49,894 bases of DNA from Candidatus Thalassarchaeaceae archaeon (GTDB lineage Archaea > Thermoplasmatota > Poseidoniia > Poseidoniales > Thalassarchaeaceae), in the NCBI GenBank assembly GCA_030748775.1, contig JASMLH010000008.1, forward strand, positions 1-49,894. The letters are read 5' to 3'. Of this stretch, positions 26,930 to 35,620 are shown piece by piece; the stretch's first letter is position 1; each line of letters begins with the position of its first letter. Below the pieces are notes generated by a model. The model was not told the origin of the DNA. It made no database searches and worked only from the letters and a program-made list of their open reading frames with translations. The position numbers were made by a program, and so were the translations under genes.

Positions 26930-28915
26930 GTGTTTGTATGCTTTCGGTCAGGTAATCGTGATAGGTCCGCATCTAGACGGGAGCGCGTGGTCGAAGCGGC
27001 AAAGGATGTGCCTGCACGTTTCAAACGTAGTCAGGACCACCATGAAGCGTTTCTGAAGCTAATTCGCTGGGAACTGGATGACGAGCTGGCAATCACTGAG
27101 GAGAGGCTCAGAAACTGGCCAGAGGCCAGGCTTCGTGCCAATGGAATCGCATTATTTGGACTGAATGCCAAACCCGACGGTTGGTTGTTTGGGCAGAGGA
27201 TAGTGAAGCTAAGAAATTCTTCAGGTGGGACCTTCGGGAGTCATCGATTCAGACAGGGTGACATCGTGATGCTAAGCCGTTCAAGCCCGTTGACTGAGAA
27301 GCCAATTGAGGGAATTGTTAGCAAGGGCGGTAGGAACTCAATCAGGATCGTCATGCCTGAAATCCCTCAAGGACTCAGAAGAGGAGCTTGGAGGATGGAT
27401 AGAGGCGCCAATAGAGTCGCATTTGACAGGATGAGGGACGCTTTGAATTCGATCTTCGAGGAAGGTGGAGGGGCTCCCCTGAGGGACCTGTTTCTGGGAA
27501 CAGTGCACGACCCGTCAGGAACCGCTTCTCTAATTCCCGAATTGGGCGGTGCAAAGTTAGCAAGGGTGGTTTTACCCAGTGATCTCAACGAGGCCCAGAG
27601 AACGGCGGCAGAGGCGGCCATTTGCAGCAGGCTGGCCCTAATTCAGGGACCTCCGGGGACAGGAAAGACGCATACTGCAGTCAGGATTCTCGAAGCTTGG
27701 GCAACACAGGACATAGGCACAATATTGGCTGTTGCAGACTCGAACGTGGCCGTAGACAACCTGCTGGAGGGCCTGCTAAGCAAAAATGTCCGGGCGGTGA
27801 GATTGGGGCAGCCAGTCAAGGTAAGGGAGGGGTTGAGGAATGCTACCATGGATGCCTTGATGGAAAGCCATCCTCTCAGGAGGGATCTGCTAGAAAATAT
27901 TGAGCTCAACGAGAAGTTGGCAAGAAGAATCAAGGGAATGAGGGGTGGCAAGGACAAGGGATTGGCACACAGGGACTTGAGCAAAGGATGGAAAGAGGTG
28001 CGGAGGATAGAGTCCCAGATGAGGGATGATATCCTTGATCGTGCCCAGGTACTATGTTGCACTTGTATCGGTTCGGGCCACGAACTATTGGATGGAAGGA
28101 GTTTTGTCCGGGTCCTAATCGACGAGGCCACTCAGGCTACAGAGCCCGCAGCACTTGTTCCCCTAGTCAGAGGGGCCCGGCAGGCGGTCCTGATTGGAGA
28201 TCACAATCAACTTCCTCCTACGGTTATATCCAGAAGAGCCGAGGGAGGTGGGCTAAGTCGTTCCTTATTCGAAAGGATGGTAGAAATGGGGGTGCAACCC
28301 TCCGTTCTAACTACTCAGTACAGAATGCATCCATCGATTTCCCGGTTTCCGAATTTACGATTCTATGGCGGGATTCTCGAAGATGGAGTCTCTGAATCAG
28401 AAAGGACTGCTCCCTCTGGACTCCTTTGGCCGGATTGGGATCGACCTATCGCTTTCCTACCAGTTGGTGGAGCGGAGGTCCTTTCCCCGGATGGAGCTTC
28501 AAAAGAGAATCCAGAGGAGGTTGCATGGGTTGTAAAAATCCTCATTGATCTACTAAAACCGGGTGATTTGGCGATATCTGACATAGGCATTGTTACGCCT
28601 TACGCGGGACAAGTCAGAGCGATCAGAGACAGCATCCCAGAGAGTCTCCAAAGTGTTGAGGTGCGTACTGTTGATGGTTATCAAGGACGTGAAAAGGACG
28701 TCATAATTTTCTCTTGTGTTCGTTCGAACATAGACGGGAACGTGGGTTTCCTTTCAGATGCAAGGAGGTTGAACGTGGCCATAACTAGGGCTAAGAGGGG
28801 TCTGGTAGTAGTTGGGGACCCTGATACTCTGAGGTGTGACCCGAACTGGGAGGCCTGGCTAGAACATATTAGAAGTAGAAATCTAGAGGCTTGGCACCTA
28901 CTTGGAACAGCCTGA
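26930..28915 (+). CDS. SF1 helicase, Upf1/IGHMBP2-like
   Basis: LIQGPPGTGKTHTAVRIL, VADSNVAVDNLLEG, VLIDEATQATEPAALVPL, GDHNQLPPTVIS, LTTQYRMHPSISRFPN, RTVDGYQGREKDVIIFSCVRSN, LNVAITRAKRGL; N-terminus uncertain. Confidence 0.92.
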   Translation: MFVCFRSGNRDRSASRRERVVEAAKDVPARFKRSQDHHEAFLKLIRWELDDELAITEERLRNWPEARLRANGIALFGLNAKPDGWLFGQRIVKLRNSSGGTFGSHRFRQGDIVMLSRSSPLTEKPIEGIVSKGGRNSIRIVMPEIPQGLRRGAWRMDRGANRVAFDRMRDALNSIFEEGGGAPLRDLFLGTVHDPSGTASLIPELGGAKLARVVLPSDLNEAQRTAAEAAICSRLALIQGPPGTGKTHTAVRILEAWATQDIGTILAVADSNVAVDNLLEGLLSKNVRAVRLGQPVKVREGLRNATMDALMESHPLRRDLLENIELNEKLARRIKGMRGGKDKGLAHRDLSKGWKEVRRIESQMRDDILDRAQVLCCTCIGSGHELLDGRSFVRVLIDEATQATEPAALVPLVRGARQAVLIGDHNQLPPTVISRRAEGGGLSRSLFERMVEMGVQPSVLTTQYRMHPSISRFPNLRFYGGILEDGVSESERTAPSGLLWPDWDRPIAFLPVGGAEVLSPDGASKENPEEVAWVVKILIDLLKPGDLAISDIGIVTPYAGQVRAIRDSIPESLQSVEVRTVDGYQGREKDVIIFSCVRSNIDGNVGFLSDARRLNVAITRAKRGLVVVGDPDTLRCDPNWEAWLEHIRSRNLEAWHLLGTA

Positions 28916-28924
28916 GGTCACATT

Positions 28925-29494
28925 ATGTCCGATCATGAATCTCCAATTTCCATCCAGGCAGGCGGTACCCTGGCCAAGGCAATTGTTTCACAGGGTGAAC
29001 ATTGGTCTGTTCCTGATGGAGCGATATTGGCCTCCTGGATGTTGAGGGTTGCGGCTTTCTTGGTGGATGTGGTAATTGTGAACTCGGTTCTGATGTTGGT
29101 TTCTCGTCAGGAGATAATGAATGCATGGAACCTATCCCTCTGGAATTCGGCTGACTTCCACTATGCTCTTGCATTCTCGGTGACCATTTTGGCTAGCCAT
29201 TGGCTTTACTGGAGATTAACTGGATTGGCATACTCAAGATCCCTTGGCCAGAAGATGTTCGGAATTGCCATCGTCTGTGACGACGGTTCCGGAGTTACGA
29301 GCAAGATGTGGGACAGGCGAGCAGCGGGAAAGCTGCTATACCTACTTCCACTGGTAAACTTGTACTTCGCAGTTTACGAAATTGCACGTATCTCACAGAG
29401 GCACACTCATCAGTCCAACTTGGATCTGAAAGTGGGGACCATAGTTGCTCAGGCAGAATCGCTCCCCCCAGCCAGTAGACGTCACATAAGGTAG
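28925..29494 (+). CDS. RDD family membrane protein
   Basis: ASWMLRVAAFLVDVVIVNSVL; YSRSLGQKMFGIAIVCDDG; DRRAAGKLLYLLPLVNLYFA. Confidence 0.75.
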   Translation: MSDHESPISIQAGGTLAKAIVSQGEHWSVPDGAILASWMLRVAAFLVDVVIVNSVLMLVSRQEIMNAWNLSLWNSADFHYALAFSVTILASHWLYWRLTGLAYSRSLGQKMFGIAIVCDDGSGVTSKMWDRRAAGKLLYLLPLVNLYFAVYEIARISQRHTHQSNLDLKVGTIVAQAESLPPASRRHIR

Positions 29495-29501
29495 GAATTT
29501 C

Positions 29502-30104
29502 ATGGAAGAAGTGGTTGAGAGCGCGAAATCTGGAAGATGCGTGGTCTATCCAACCTCTACTCTTCCTGCTCTTGGGTGCATCCCTCAGAAATCTGCCTTG
29601 GACGAGTTGTTTTCTATCAAAAGAAGGTCTGCCTGTTCACCAGTTAGTCTGGGAGTTGCAGATATCGGGCAGGCAAGAGAATTCGTGGAGGTTCCCGACG
29701 ACGTGTTGCATATCCTCGAGGCTTTTCCGAGAGGTTCACTGAGCATTATCCTTCGTGCTCATGAAAAGATGGACCCCCGTCTTGGAGGTGAAAACGTTGC
29801 TATCAGAGTTGTTTCGCATCCGAAGGCTAGACAATTATTGAAGAAGACGGGGGCACTAACTGCAACTAGCGCAAATATTAGTGGAGAAGAGCCGTTGAAC
29901 AACTGTGTAGAGGCGGCATCTGCAATTTCATCTCCTGAAAAGGAGATTGTTGCTCTAGAAGGTACCTGCGAAGGTGGAGCTCCCAGTACTTTGATAGCAT
30001 GGCATACGGTCTGTGGTACACCTGAGTCGCTAAGCATCGAGGTTGTAAGAGAAGGAAAGGTAAGTTCAGAGGACGTTGTCTCATGGTGGAAGAGAGTGAC
30101 CTGA
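29502..30104 (+). CDS. Sua5/YciO/YrdC family (L-threonylcarbamoyladenylate synthase-like)
   Basis: GRCVVYPTSTLPALGC..ELFSIKRRSACSPVSLGVAD..SLSIILRAHEK..NVAIRVVSHPKARQLLKKTGALTATSANISGEEP. Confidence 0.88.
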   Translation: MEEVVESAKSGRCVVYPTSTLPALGCIPQKSALDELFSIKRRSACSPVSLGVADIGQAREFVEVPDDVLHILEAFPRGSLSIILRAHEKMDPRLGGENVAIRVVSHPKARQLLKKTGALTATSANISGEEPLNNCVEAASAISSPEKEIVALEGTCEGGAPSTLIAWHTVCGTPESLSIEVVREGKVSSEDVVSWWKRVT

Positions 30105-31096
30105 AACAGTGGCGAGATGCGGGTCATGTTGCTAGGAGGACACTAGAGGGCATCAAGGGAGAAATAGTTGCTGGTAAGAAGTGGTCTGAGGTTATTGACT
30201 CGGCTGAGAGGTTCATCAGAAGACATGGTGGGCAAGCCGCCTTCCCTGTCACGATTTCAGTAAATGACATGGCAGCACATTTCACCTCACACACAGAAGA
30301 AATCCCCCCAACTGGATTCGAAGGTGAGATGGTCTTTGAGAAGGGCGACCTAGTAAAGTTGGATGTTGGGGTTCATATCAAAGGCGCCTTGGGAGACAAT
30401 GCATTGACTGTTGAAGTAGGGAATGGGGGCCTGCATACCGAACAGATCAAAGCAGCCAGGGAAGCAAGGGATGCGGCCATTGAAAAATTGCACCCGGGAA
30501 CTCCATGGCACGAAGTCGGGCAGGCTGCACATCAGGTTGCTTCTGATTCTGGCTTCGAGCCGATTAGCAACCTATGCGGGCATCAAATGGAGAGGTGGAA
30601 CTTGCACACCGGACTGTCGGTACCAATGTACGCATGTGGACCAAAAAACCCCTCATTCAAAGGAGAGGTAGAGGTTGGTGGAGTGTATGCAATCGAGCCA
30701 TTCAACACTACTGGATCATCCGGAATGATTGAGAATGTTCCACCAACCGGTTCTTCAAACATTTTGAGGGTGACAGGCAACGTGAAGATTAGGAAGGCCC
30801 TGACCAAGGGCAAGCTAAAGCCACTGGGTGCAACGATGGCCAGATACATCGAGGAGCGTTACAACACGTTGCCCTTCGCAGAGAGATGGGCATACCCACT
30901 ACTATGCAAGCCCTTCCCAGAGGAGAGTGAAGAGTCGCTAAGGAGAAAATGGAAGGCGCTCGTCAAAAAGCTGACTTCCATTAGATTTCTTGAGGTATAC
31001 TCGGCCCTCAGAGATGTCGATGGCGGTCTAGTTGGACAATTCGAACACACCGCTTACATCACTGATGGCGGACCAGAAGTCCTTACAGTGGAATAA
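30083..31096 (+). CDS. map: Methionine aminopeptidase type II
   Basis: HGGQAAFPVTISVNDMAAHFTSH, GDLVKLDVGVHIKGALGDNALTV, CGHQMERWNLHTGLSVP, GGVYAIEPFNTTGSG; overlaps YrdC gene by 22 nt. Confidence 0.95.
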   Translation: MVEESDLKQWRDAGHVARRTLEGIKGEIVAGKKWSEVIDSAERFIRRHGGQAAFPVTISVNDMAAHFTSHTEEIPPTGFEGEMVFEKGDLVKLDVGVHIKGALGDNALTVEVGNGGLHTEQIKAAREARDAAIEKLHPGTPWHEVGQAAHQVASDSGFEPISNLCGHQMERWNLHTGLSVPMYACGPKNPSFKGEVEVGGVYAIEPFNTTGSSGMIENVPPTGSSNILRVTGNVKIRKALTKGKLKPLGATMARYIEERYNTLPFAERWAYPLLCKPFPEESEESLRRKWKALVKKLTSIRFLEVYSALRDVDGGLVGQFEHTAYITDGGPEVLTVE

Positions 31097-31258
31097 AGGA
31101 GTATTTTTCCTCGAAATTGAGTAGAGTTTCGTATATCTTCACAACGATTAACTATTGCCGGCCCCCTGATGTTATCGTACAGGACGAAAGGTTCTCGCTG
31201 AGTGCATCCCATCCCCTCGCTATTATCTCTCGCCCTGTACACCTTGATAGGTGAGCAG

Positions 31259-32158
31259 TCATGCATTTTCTTCAGCGTCTGATGAAGATGGAGCCGTCCC
31301 ATAAATTGTGACTGTGACTATTGCGGCTAAGACTAGGAAAATTCCTATCGTTTGGTTCCTTGATGGGTTCTCATCTAGAAGTGCAACACCCCAAATCAGT
31401 GTAAGAACTGGCTGAAGTAGTATTGCGAAAGATGTGTGGGCTGCCGGTAATCTTGGTAGCGAATAAGCGATTGCTGTCCAACCCCCTACTTGGCAAACTA
31501 ATGCCAGAACTACCAACCAGGCGTGGCCCGGCCAGCTTGGTTCAAGGACTATGGGTTCAATGGAAATGCGGTCTAGATCCATCAAACCGAGAATTAGCAA
31601 CCCCAGAGCGGCTCCAGCCGTGGCGTCCAATTGGGCATTCACTGCTGGAGCCAACTCCCTGTTTGAATATCGAAATAGGATTAGGAATGAGGAGTAGAAG
31701 AAGGCAGCCCCAGCGCCAAAAATAACACCCTTAACCGGGGCTACGCCAAAGGGCTCAGGATCGTCTATTCCTGCAATTAGGGCAAGGCCAAACAAAACCA
31801 GTGGGAGGGAAAACAGAATTGCGGGGTTCGGGCGCTCACCGAATAACTTCCAAGAAGCCAGTGTCACAATAATGACCTGGGAGTTACCCAATAGGGTAGC
31901 AATCCCAATTCCGATGAAAATCATAGAACTATGGTATGCGAGCATGTCTGGAGCAAGAATGAGCCCAGCAGCGAATGCCAACCACCTTGTCCTGGGGCTT
32001 CTCATGTCCTTTCTTCTGGAATAGAATGCCAAGATTAGCAGAATTGGGAGGGCATATAGCATTCTGAAAAATGCCCCTGTGGAGGGGTTTGTTTCAGATG
32101 CCACAAAGAAGACTGGTGAGAATGAAATCGCTACGGCACCGGACAATGCGATTAGCAT
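31259..32158 (-). CDS. EamA/DMT-family transporter
   Basis: ~10 hydrophobic helices; SSMIFIGIGIATLLGNSQVIIVTLASWKLFGERP; second EamA repeat ending FAILLQPVLTLIWGVALLDENPSRNQTIGIFLVL. Confidence 0.85.
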   Translation of the reverse strand: MLIALSGAVAISFSPVFFVASETNPSTGAFFRMLYALPILLILAFYSRRKDMRSPRTRWLAFAAGLILAPDMLAYHSSMIFIGIGIATLLGNSQVIIVTLASWKLFGERPNPAILFSLPLVLFGLALIAGIDDPEPFGVAPVKGVIFGAGAAFFYSSFLILFRYSNRELAPAVNAQLDATAGAALGLLILGLMDLDRISIEPIVLEPSWPGHAWLVVLALVCQVGGWTAIAYSLPRLPAAHTSFAILLQPVLTLIWGVALLDENPSRNQTIGIFLVLAAIVTVTIYGTAPSSSDAEENA

Positions 32159-32197
32159 TGTCTGTCGGCCAGAATCGACCGGAATGAGAGACCCCCC

Positions 32198-32524
32198 TCA
32201 AGATTCCTCGGCTTCTAGCATCTGCTTCAATTCGCCGCTTTCGAACATTTCCAAAGCAATGTCGGAGCCCCCTATTAGTTCTCCATGAATAAAAATCTGT
32301 GGCATCGTGGGGAAGTCAGCCCAGTCGCATACCGAGGGTATTGCCCTCGGGTCGGAAAGGACGTTGACGCTGATGAAGGGTTGTCCAAGTTGCTGGAGGA
32401 CCATTGCAGCCCTATTGCTGAACCCACACATAGGCTGCTGCGGGGTTCCTTTCATGAATAGAACTAGGGGGTTTTCACTGACAATTTCTTGTAGTTCGTC
32501 TGGGGTCCAGTTGAATTCCGGCAT
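32198..32524 (-). CDS. CGFS-type monothiol glutaredoxin (Grx4/GrxD family)
   Basis: NPLVLFMKGTPQQPMCGFSNRAAMVLQQLG...DWADFPTMPQIFIHGELIGGSDI; start likely MPEFNW (32524). Confidence 0.94.
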   Translation of the reverse strand: MPEFNWTPDELQEIVSENPLVLFMKGTPQQPMCGFSNRAAMVLQQLGQPFISVNVLSDPRAIPSVCDWADFPTMPQIFIHGELIGGSDIALEMFESGELKQMLEAEES

Positions 32525-32528
32525 TGTT

Positions 32529-32852
32529 TCACTCCTTGTCCGGTCTCCGTATATGGACTCCAAAGAACTCTGCTTCTTCACCATGTGGGTCAAATTCTGT
32601 AGCTCCACTTGATTCAGCCTGTTCGGGTGTCATGCACTTGAGATCTAATGCGTGAACGGTGTTTGATTTGATGTACTGTTTGAAGTGACTGAGTATTGGC
32701 CTCTGTCTCTGGAGCGGCCTTACTCCCTCATAGCTGCTGGAAATCACTCTGACATGGAAATGATCTCCACTACCGTGAAGATCGGAGACCTCAACTATAG
32801 CGTCCGGGACTACAATCATGACCTGGTCCCTTATCCAGTCCTCATTGGGCAT
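32529..32852 (-). CDS. BolA family protein
   Basis: VEVSDLHGSGDHFHVRVISSSYEGVRPLQRQRPILSHFKQYIKSNTVHALDLKCMTPEQ; ends 4 nt before the glutaredoxin start. Confidence 0.88.
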   Translation of the reverse strand: MPNEDWIRDQVMIVVPDAIVEVSDLHGSGDHFHVRVISSSYEGVRPLQRQRPILSHFKQYIKSNTVHALDLKCMTPEQAESSGATEFDPHGEEAEFFGVHIRRPDKE

Positions 32853-32894
32853 TGATTAATGCCCGGGGAAGGGTGTTTTGAATGCTGTTAGTTG

Positions 32895-33575
32895 CTATTC
32901 TCCCAGAGATTTGTTGATAGAAGAAAGGTTCTGTCTAATTGATGCTCTGTCATTAATCAGTCCTGAGCCGACAACTGCTATGTCAACACCCCAACTTGCC
33001 ACCATGGCAGCGTTATGATCTTTGATTCCCCCATCAATCATTATCTTTGTCTCACGACCTCCCTCAGAAATCTGCGAGTCTATGGCTGAACGGAATGCCT
33101 TCACCTTTCCCTCAACCTCAGGCATAAATGACTGGCCTCCCTTGCCTGGAACGACTGACATGACTAGTACCAGATCAAGATCTGGTAAGAGAGGAATCAC
33201 ACTATCTTCAGATGTGCTAGGGTTGAGGACGCATCCCACTTGGACCCCTGCATCCCTTAGATTCGATATTAGGACGGGAAAATCGTTTACAGCTTCAATG
33301 TGAGCGATAACCATGTCCACTCCGGCATCGACATACTGATTCCATGTTTCCTCAGCATTTGTAATCATTAGATGGCAGTCGATGAACACATCGGGACCTA
33401 GTCTATCGCGAACTGAGCTAATCAGTGCTGGACCGAAAGTGATGGTCCTGTTAACGACCCAGTTGCCGTCCATCACATCCATGTGAATCCAATCTATTCC
33501 AGACTCTATGGCTTCCTCAAGAGTTTCGCCGAGCTTAGAGAAATCGGCTGTAAGAATGCTGGGCGTTATCTCCAC
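32895..33575 (-). CDS. rpe: Ribulose-phosphate 3-epimerase
   Basis: ITPSILTADFSKLGETLEEAIESGIDWIHMDVMDGNWV, DCHLMI, LVMSVVPGKGGQSFMPEV, IMIDGGIKDHN; GTG start about 33575. Confidence 0.94.
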   Translation of the reverse strand: MEITPSILTADFSKLGETLEEAIESGIDWIHMDVMDGNWVVNRTITFGPALISSVRDRLGPDVFIDCHLMITNAEETWNQYVDAGVDMVIAHIEAVNDFPVLISNLRDAGVQVGCVLNPSTSEDSVIPLLPDLDLVLVMSVVPGKGGQSFMPEVEGKVKAFRSAIDSQISEGGRETKIMIDGGIKDHNAAMVASWGVDIAVVGSGLINDRASIRQNLSSINKSLGE

Positions 33576-33692
33576 TGTTGCCCCCTCAAGCAGCGGGAAG
33601 GTGTTTCGGTTCTCAATACCTCGTATGCAATTCGTTCCTCCGAATACGCATATTGATAGGATGGGAGCACATGGTTTGTACAAGGCGAGATA

Positions 33693-34010
33693 ATGGGGAA
33701 GATTGTTGATGCGAGTGATGCTGACTTTGATGTGGTAACTAAGAGTGATGAGTGGGTTCTAGTCGATTTCTGGGCTCCTTGGTGTGGACCTTGCAGGATG
33801 GTGGGGCCGGTGCTCAGCCAAATTGCGGATGAAAGAGAAATCACCATAGCCAAAGTGAATACAGACGTCAATCCGCTGACTTCTGGAAGATTTGGGATAA
33901 GGGGAATTCCTGCCCTACTATTATTCAAGAATGGCGAAATGATCGATAGGATGACTGGTGCCATGCCGAAGCATGGAATGGACACATGGCTAAACCGTCA
34001 CATGGCATAA
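33693..34010 (+). CDS. trxA: Thioredoxin
   Basis: WVLVDFWAPWCGPCRMVGPVL..IAKVNTDVNP..GIRGIPALLLFKNGE. Confidence 0.95.
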   Translation: MGKIVDASDADFDVVTKSDEWVLVDFWAPWCGPCRMVGPVLSQIADEREITIAKVNTDVNPLTSGRFGIRGIPALLLFKNGEMIDRMTGAMPKHGMDTWLNRHMA

Positions 34011-34011
34011 T

Positions 34012-35577
34012 CTAGGATTGCTCCAACTTTCTAGATCGTTCCTCATGAGGAGCCCCTACTTCCCTAAGTAGTCGAGACCTTAGTGCCTCGTGGAGCCACA
34101 TTCCCTCGTTCAACTCTAGCATGAGACCCCTCTCGATTAGGGTTTTTGGGGGGCTTCCTTCCACATCTGCAGCTCTAGCCAGCCTTGACCATGGGACCGG
34201 CCTATCTGAAACTGCCAGGATTGATAGTATCTCTCGATGATCATCTGGTAGGACATCAAGTATCTCCTCATCCAGGAATCTGAGCCAGTCCTCATGCAAT
34301 GTTTGGCCATAAATTTCTAGCAGTTCTACCGCTAATGGGTGACCTCCCGTGGCCTCGTATATCTGCTCTGCAGGAGCAGTTTCGGGTAAATCCATCATTC
34401 CCAGCCAGTCAGAAACCTCCTCAATACTCAGTCCAGATAGTGACAATTCGGTGACTCTCTCCCTAGTGATGACGTCGCGGCGATCATAGAATGCGAGATT
34501 CGTTCTGGAAATTAGCAAGAGTCTCATCTGGGTTGATTCGGCTATCTGCAGAAGGGCCCCAAAGAAATGGTCTCCTGCACTTCCTATATTGTGAACGTCA
34601 TCTAGGATGATTAGCGCCTCGCCCACGGATGTGTCTATCTTGTTGTCAACGAGTCCCTCCTTGTCATTCATGTGGGCAGTAAGGCGGCGTCGATATGCAT
34701 CCAAATCTATTCTTGCGCCAGGTCTGAGGGGGAGGGAGGCAAGAATGTTGTAAGGATCTTCAGATTCATCTGTGACTCCAAACCTGTGTAGAATACTGGT
34801 AGCAATTCCAAGGGGAGAGTCCCAGGGTTGGCATGGGTAGTACATTGTCATTGGCCTTTGTCCTGAATCAGTATACTCAGAAAGCCAATGGGATGCTAGT
34901 GTGGTCTTTCCACAGCCAGCAATACCAGAAAGAACGAACATAGGTTTTCCAGACCTAAGCCAATCTACAAGAGCAGCCTTCTCGTTTGCCCTCCCATGTA
35001 CTGTTCGGGTAATAGGCGGACTAGTGTGGTAGGTAGAATGTGCGCCAGTCATCATTGACAGTGAACCGGGATTGGGGGTTGTGTCCTCTTTCTTTATTAG
35101 GACCCCAAATCTGATGTCTCCGAAGTTCAGGACTTCCTCGTGTTGGGCATGCATAAGGACTTGAAGAAGACTAAGGCCGGTTTGAAGCTTCGAAGAAGCT
35201 TGGTCTGCTCTGACTTCTAGAAGTTCCCCGTCCCTTGAGCGCACGAGGACCATGGTTGAGCGTAAATTGGATATCCTTTCTCTTGCCAATTCTCTGCCTA
35301 CTTCTGTCAGTTGCCAAGTCTTTTGCCTCCTCTTTTCACCCCTAACGGTCCTACTGTGTTGAGAAACCGCATCGAGAGACATCAGTTCAGTCATCGCCCT
35401 GGAGACATTGGGAGGATGGAGTGCACACGACTCTGCAATTCCTGAGCGAGTGATTTCATTAGTTACAATATAGTGATCCGCCTGGTGGTCTTGCTCCCAG
35501 AGATGTAGGATTATCCTGTCCGATACAGAGACGTTTGGCTTTGCATCGCCGCGTGCCATGGGTTGCCTCGACGACAA
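34012..35577 (-). CDS. Winged-helix + STAND/NB-ARC-like ATPase (putative signalling ATPase/regulator)
   Basis: N-term wHTH (IVTNEITRSGIAESCALHPPNVSRAMTELMSLDAVSQHSRTVRGEKRRQKTWQLTEVGRELA); Walker A FVLSGIAGCGKTTLASHW; Walker B EALIILDDVHN; LLLISRTN sensor; GGHPLAVELL GxP motif; C-terminal winged helix. Confidence 0.8.
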   Translation of the reverse strand: MSSRQPMARGDAKPNVSVSDRIILHLWEQDHQADHYIVTNEITRSGIAESCALHPPNVSRAMTELMSLDAVSQHSRTVRGEKRRQKTWQLTEVGRELARERISNLRSTMVLVRSRDGELLEVRADQASSKLQTGLSLLQVLMHAQHEEVLNFGDIRFGVLIKKEDTTPNPGSLSMMTGAHSTYHTSPPITRTVHGRANEKAALVDWLRSGKPMFVLSGIAGCGKTTLASHWLSEYTDSGQRPMTMYYPCQPWDSPLGIATSILHRFGVTDESEDPYNILASLPLRPGARIDLDAYRRRLTAHMNDKEGLVDNKIDTSVGEALIILDDVHNIGSAGDHFFGALLQIAESTQMRLLLISRTNLAFYDRRDVITRERVTELSLSGLSIEEVSDWLGMMDLPETAPAEQIYEATGGHPLAVELLEIYGQTLHEDWLRFLDEEILDVLPDDHREILSILAVSDRPVPWSRLARAADVEGSPPKTLIERGLMLELNEGMWLHEALRSRLLREVGAPHEERSRKLEQS

Positions 35578-35620
35578 AGGTCTGCATCAAGCGTTCGGGA
35601 TGTAGTATTGCCCATCCTTC

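Noticed and set aside
31097-31258. Possible C/D box sRNA in the map/EamA convergent gap (tgatgt ... ctga)
   Set aside because: Box C is imperfect and no C'/D' pair or K-turn complementarity is evident; chance match likely.
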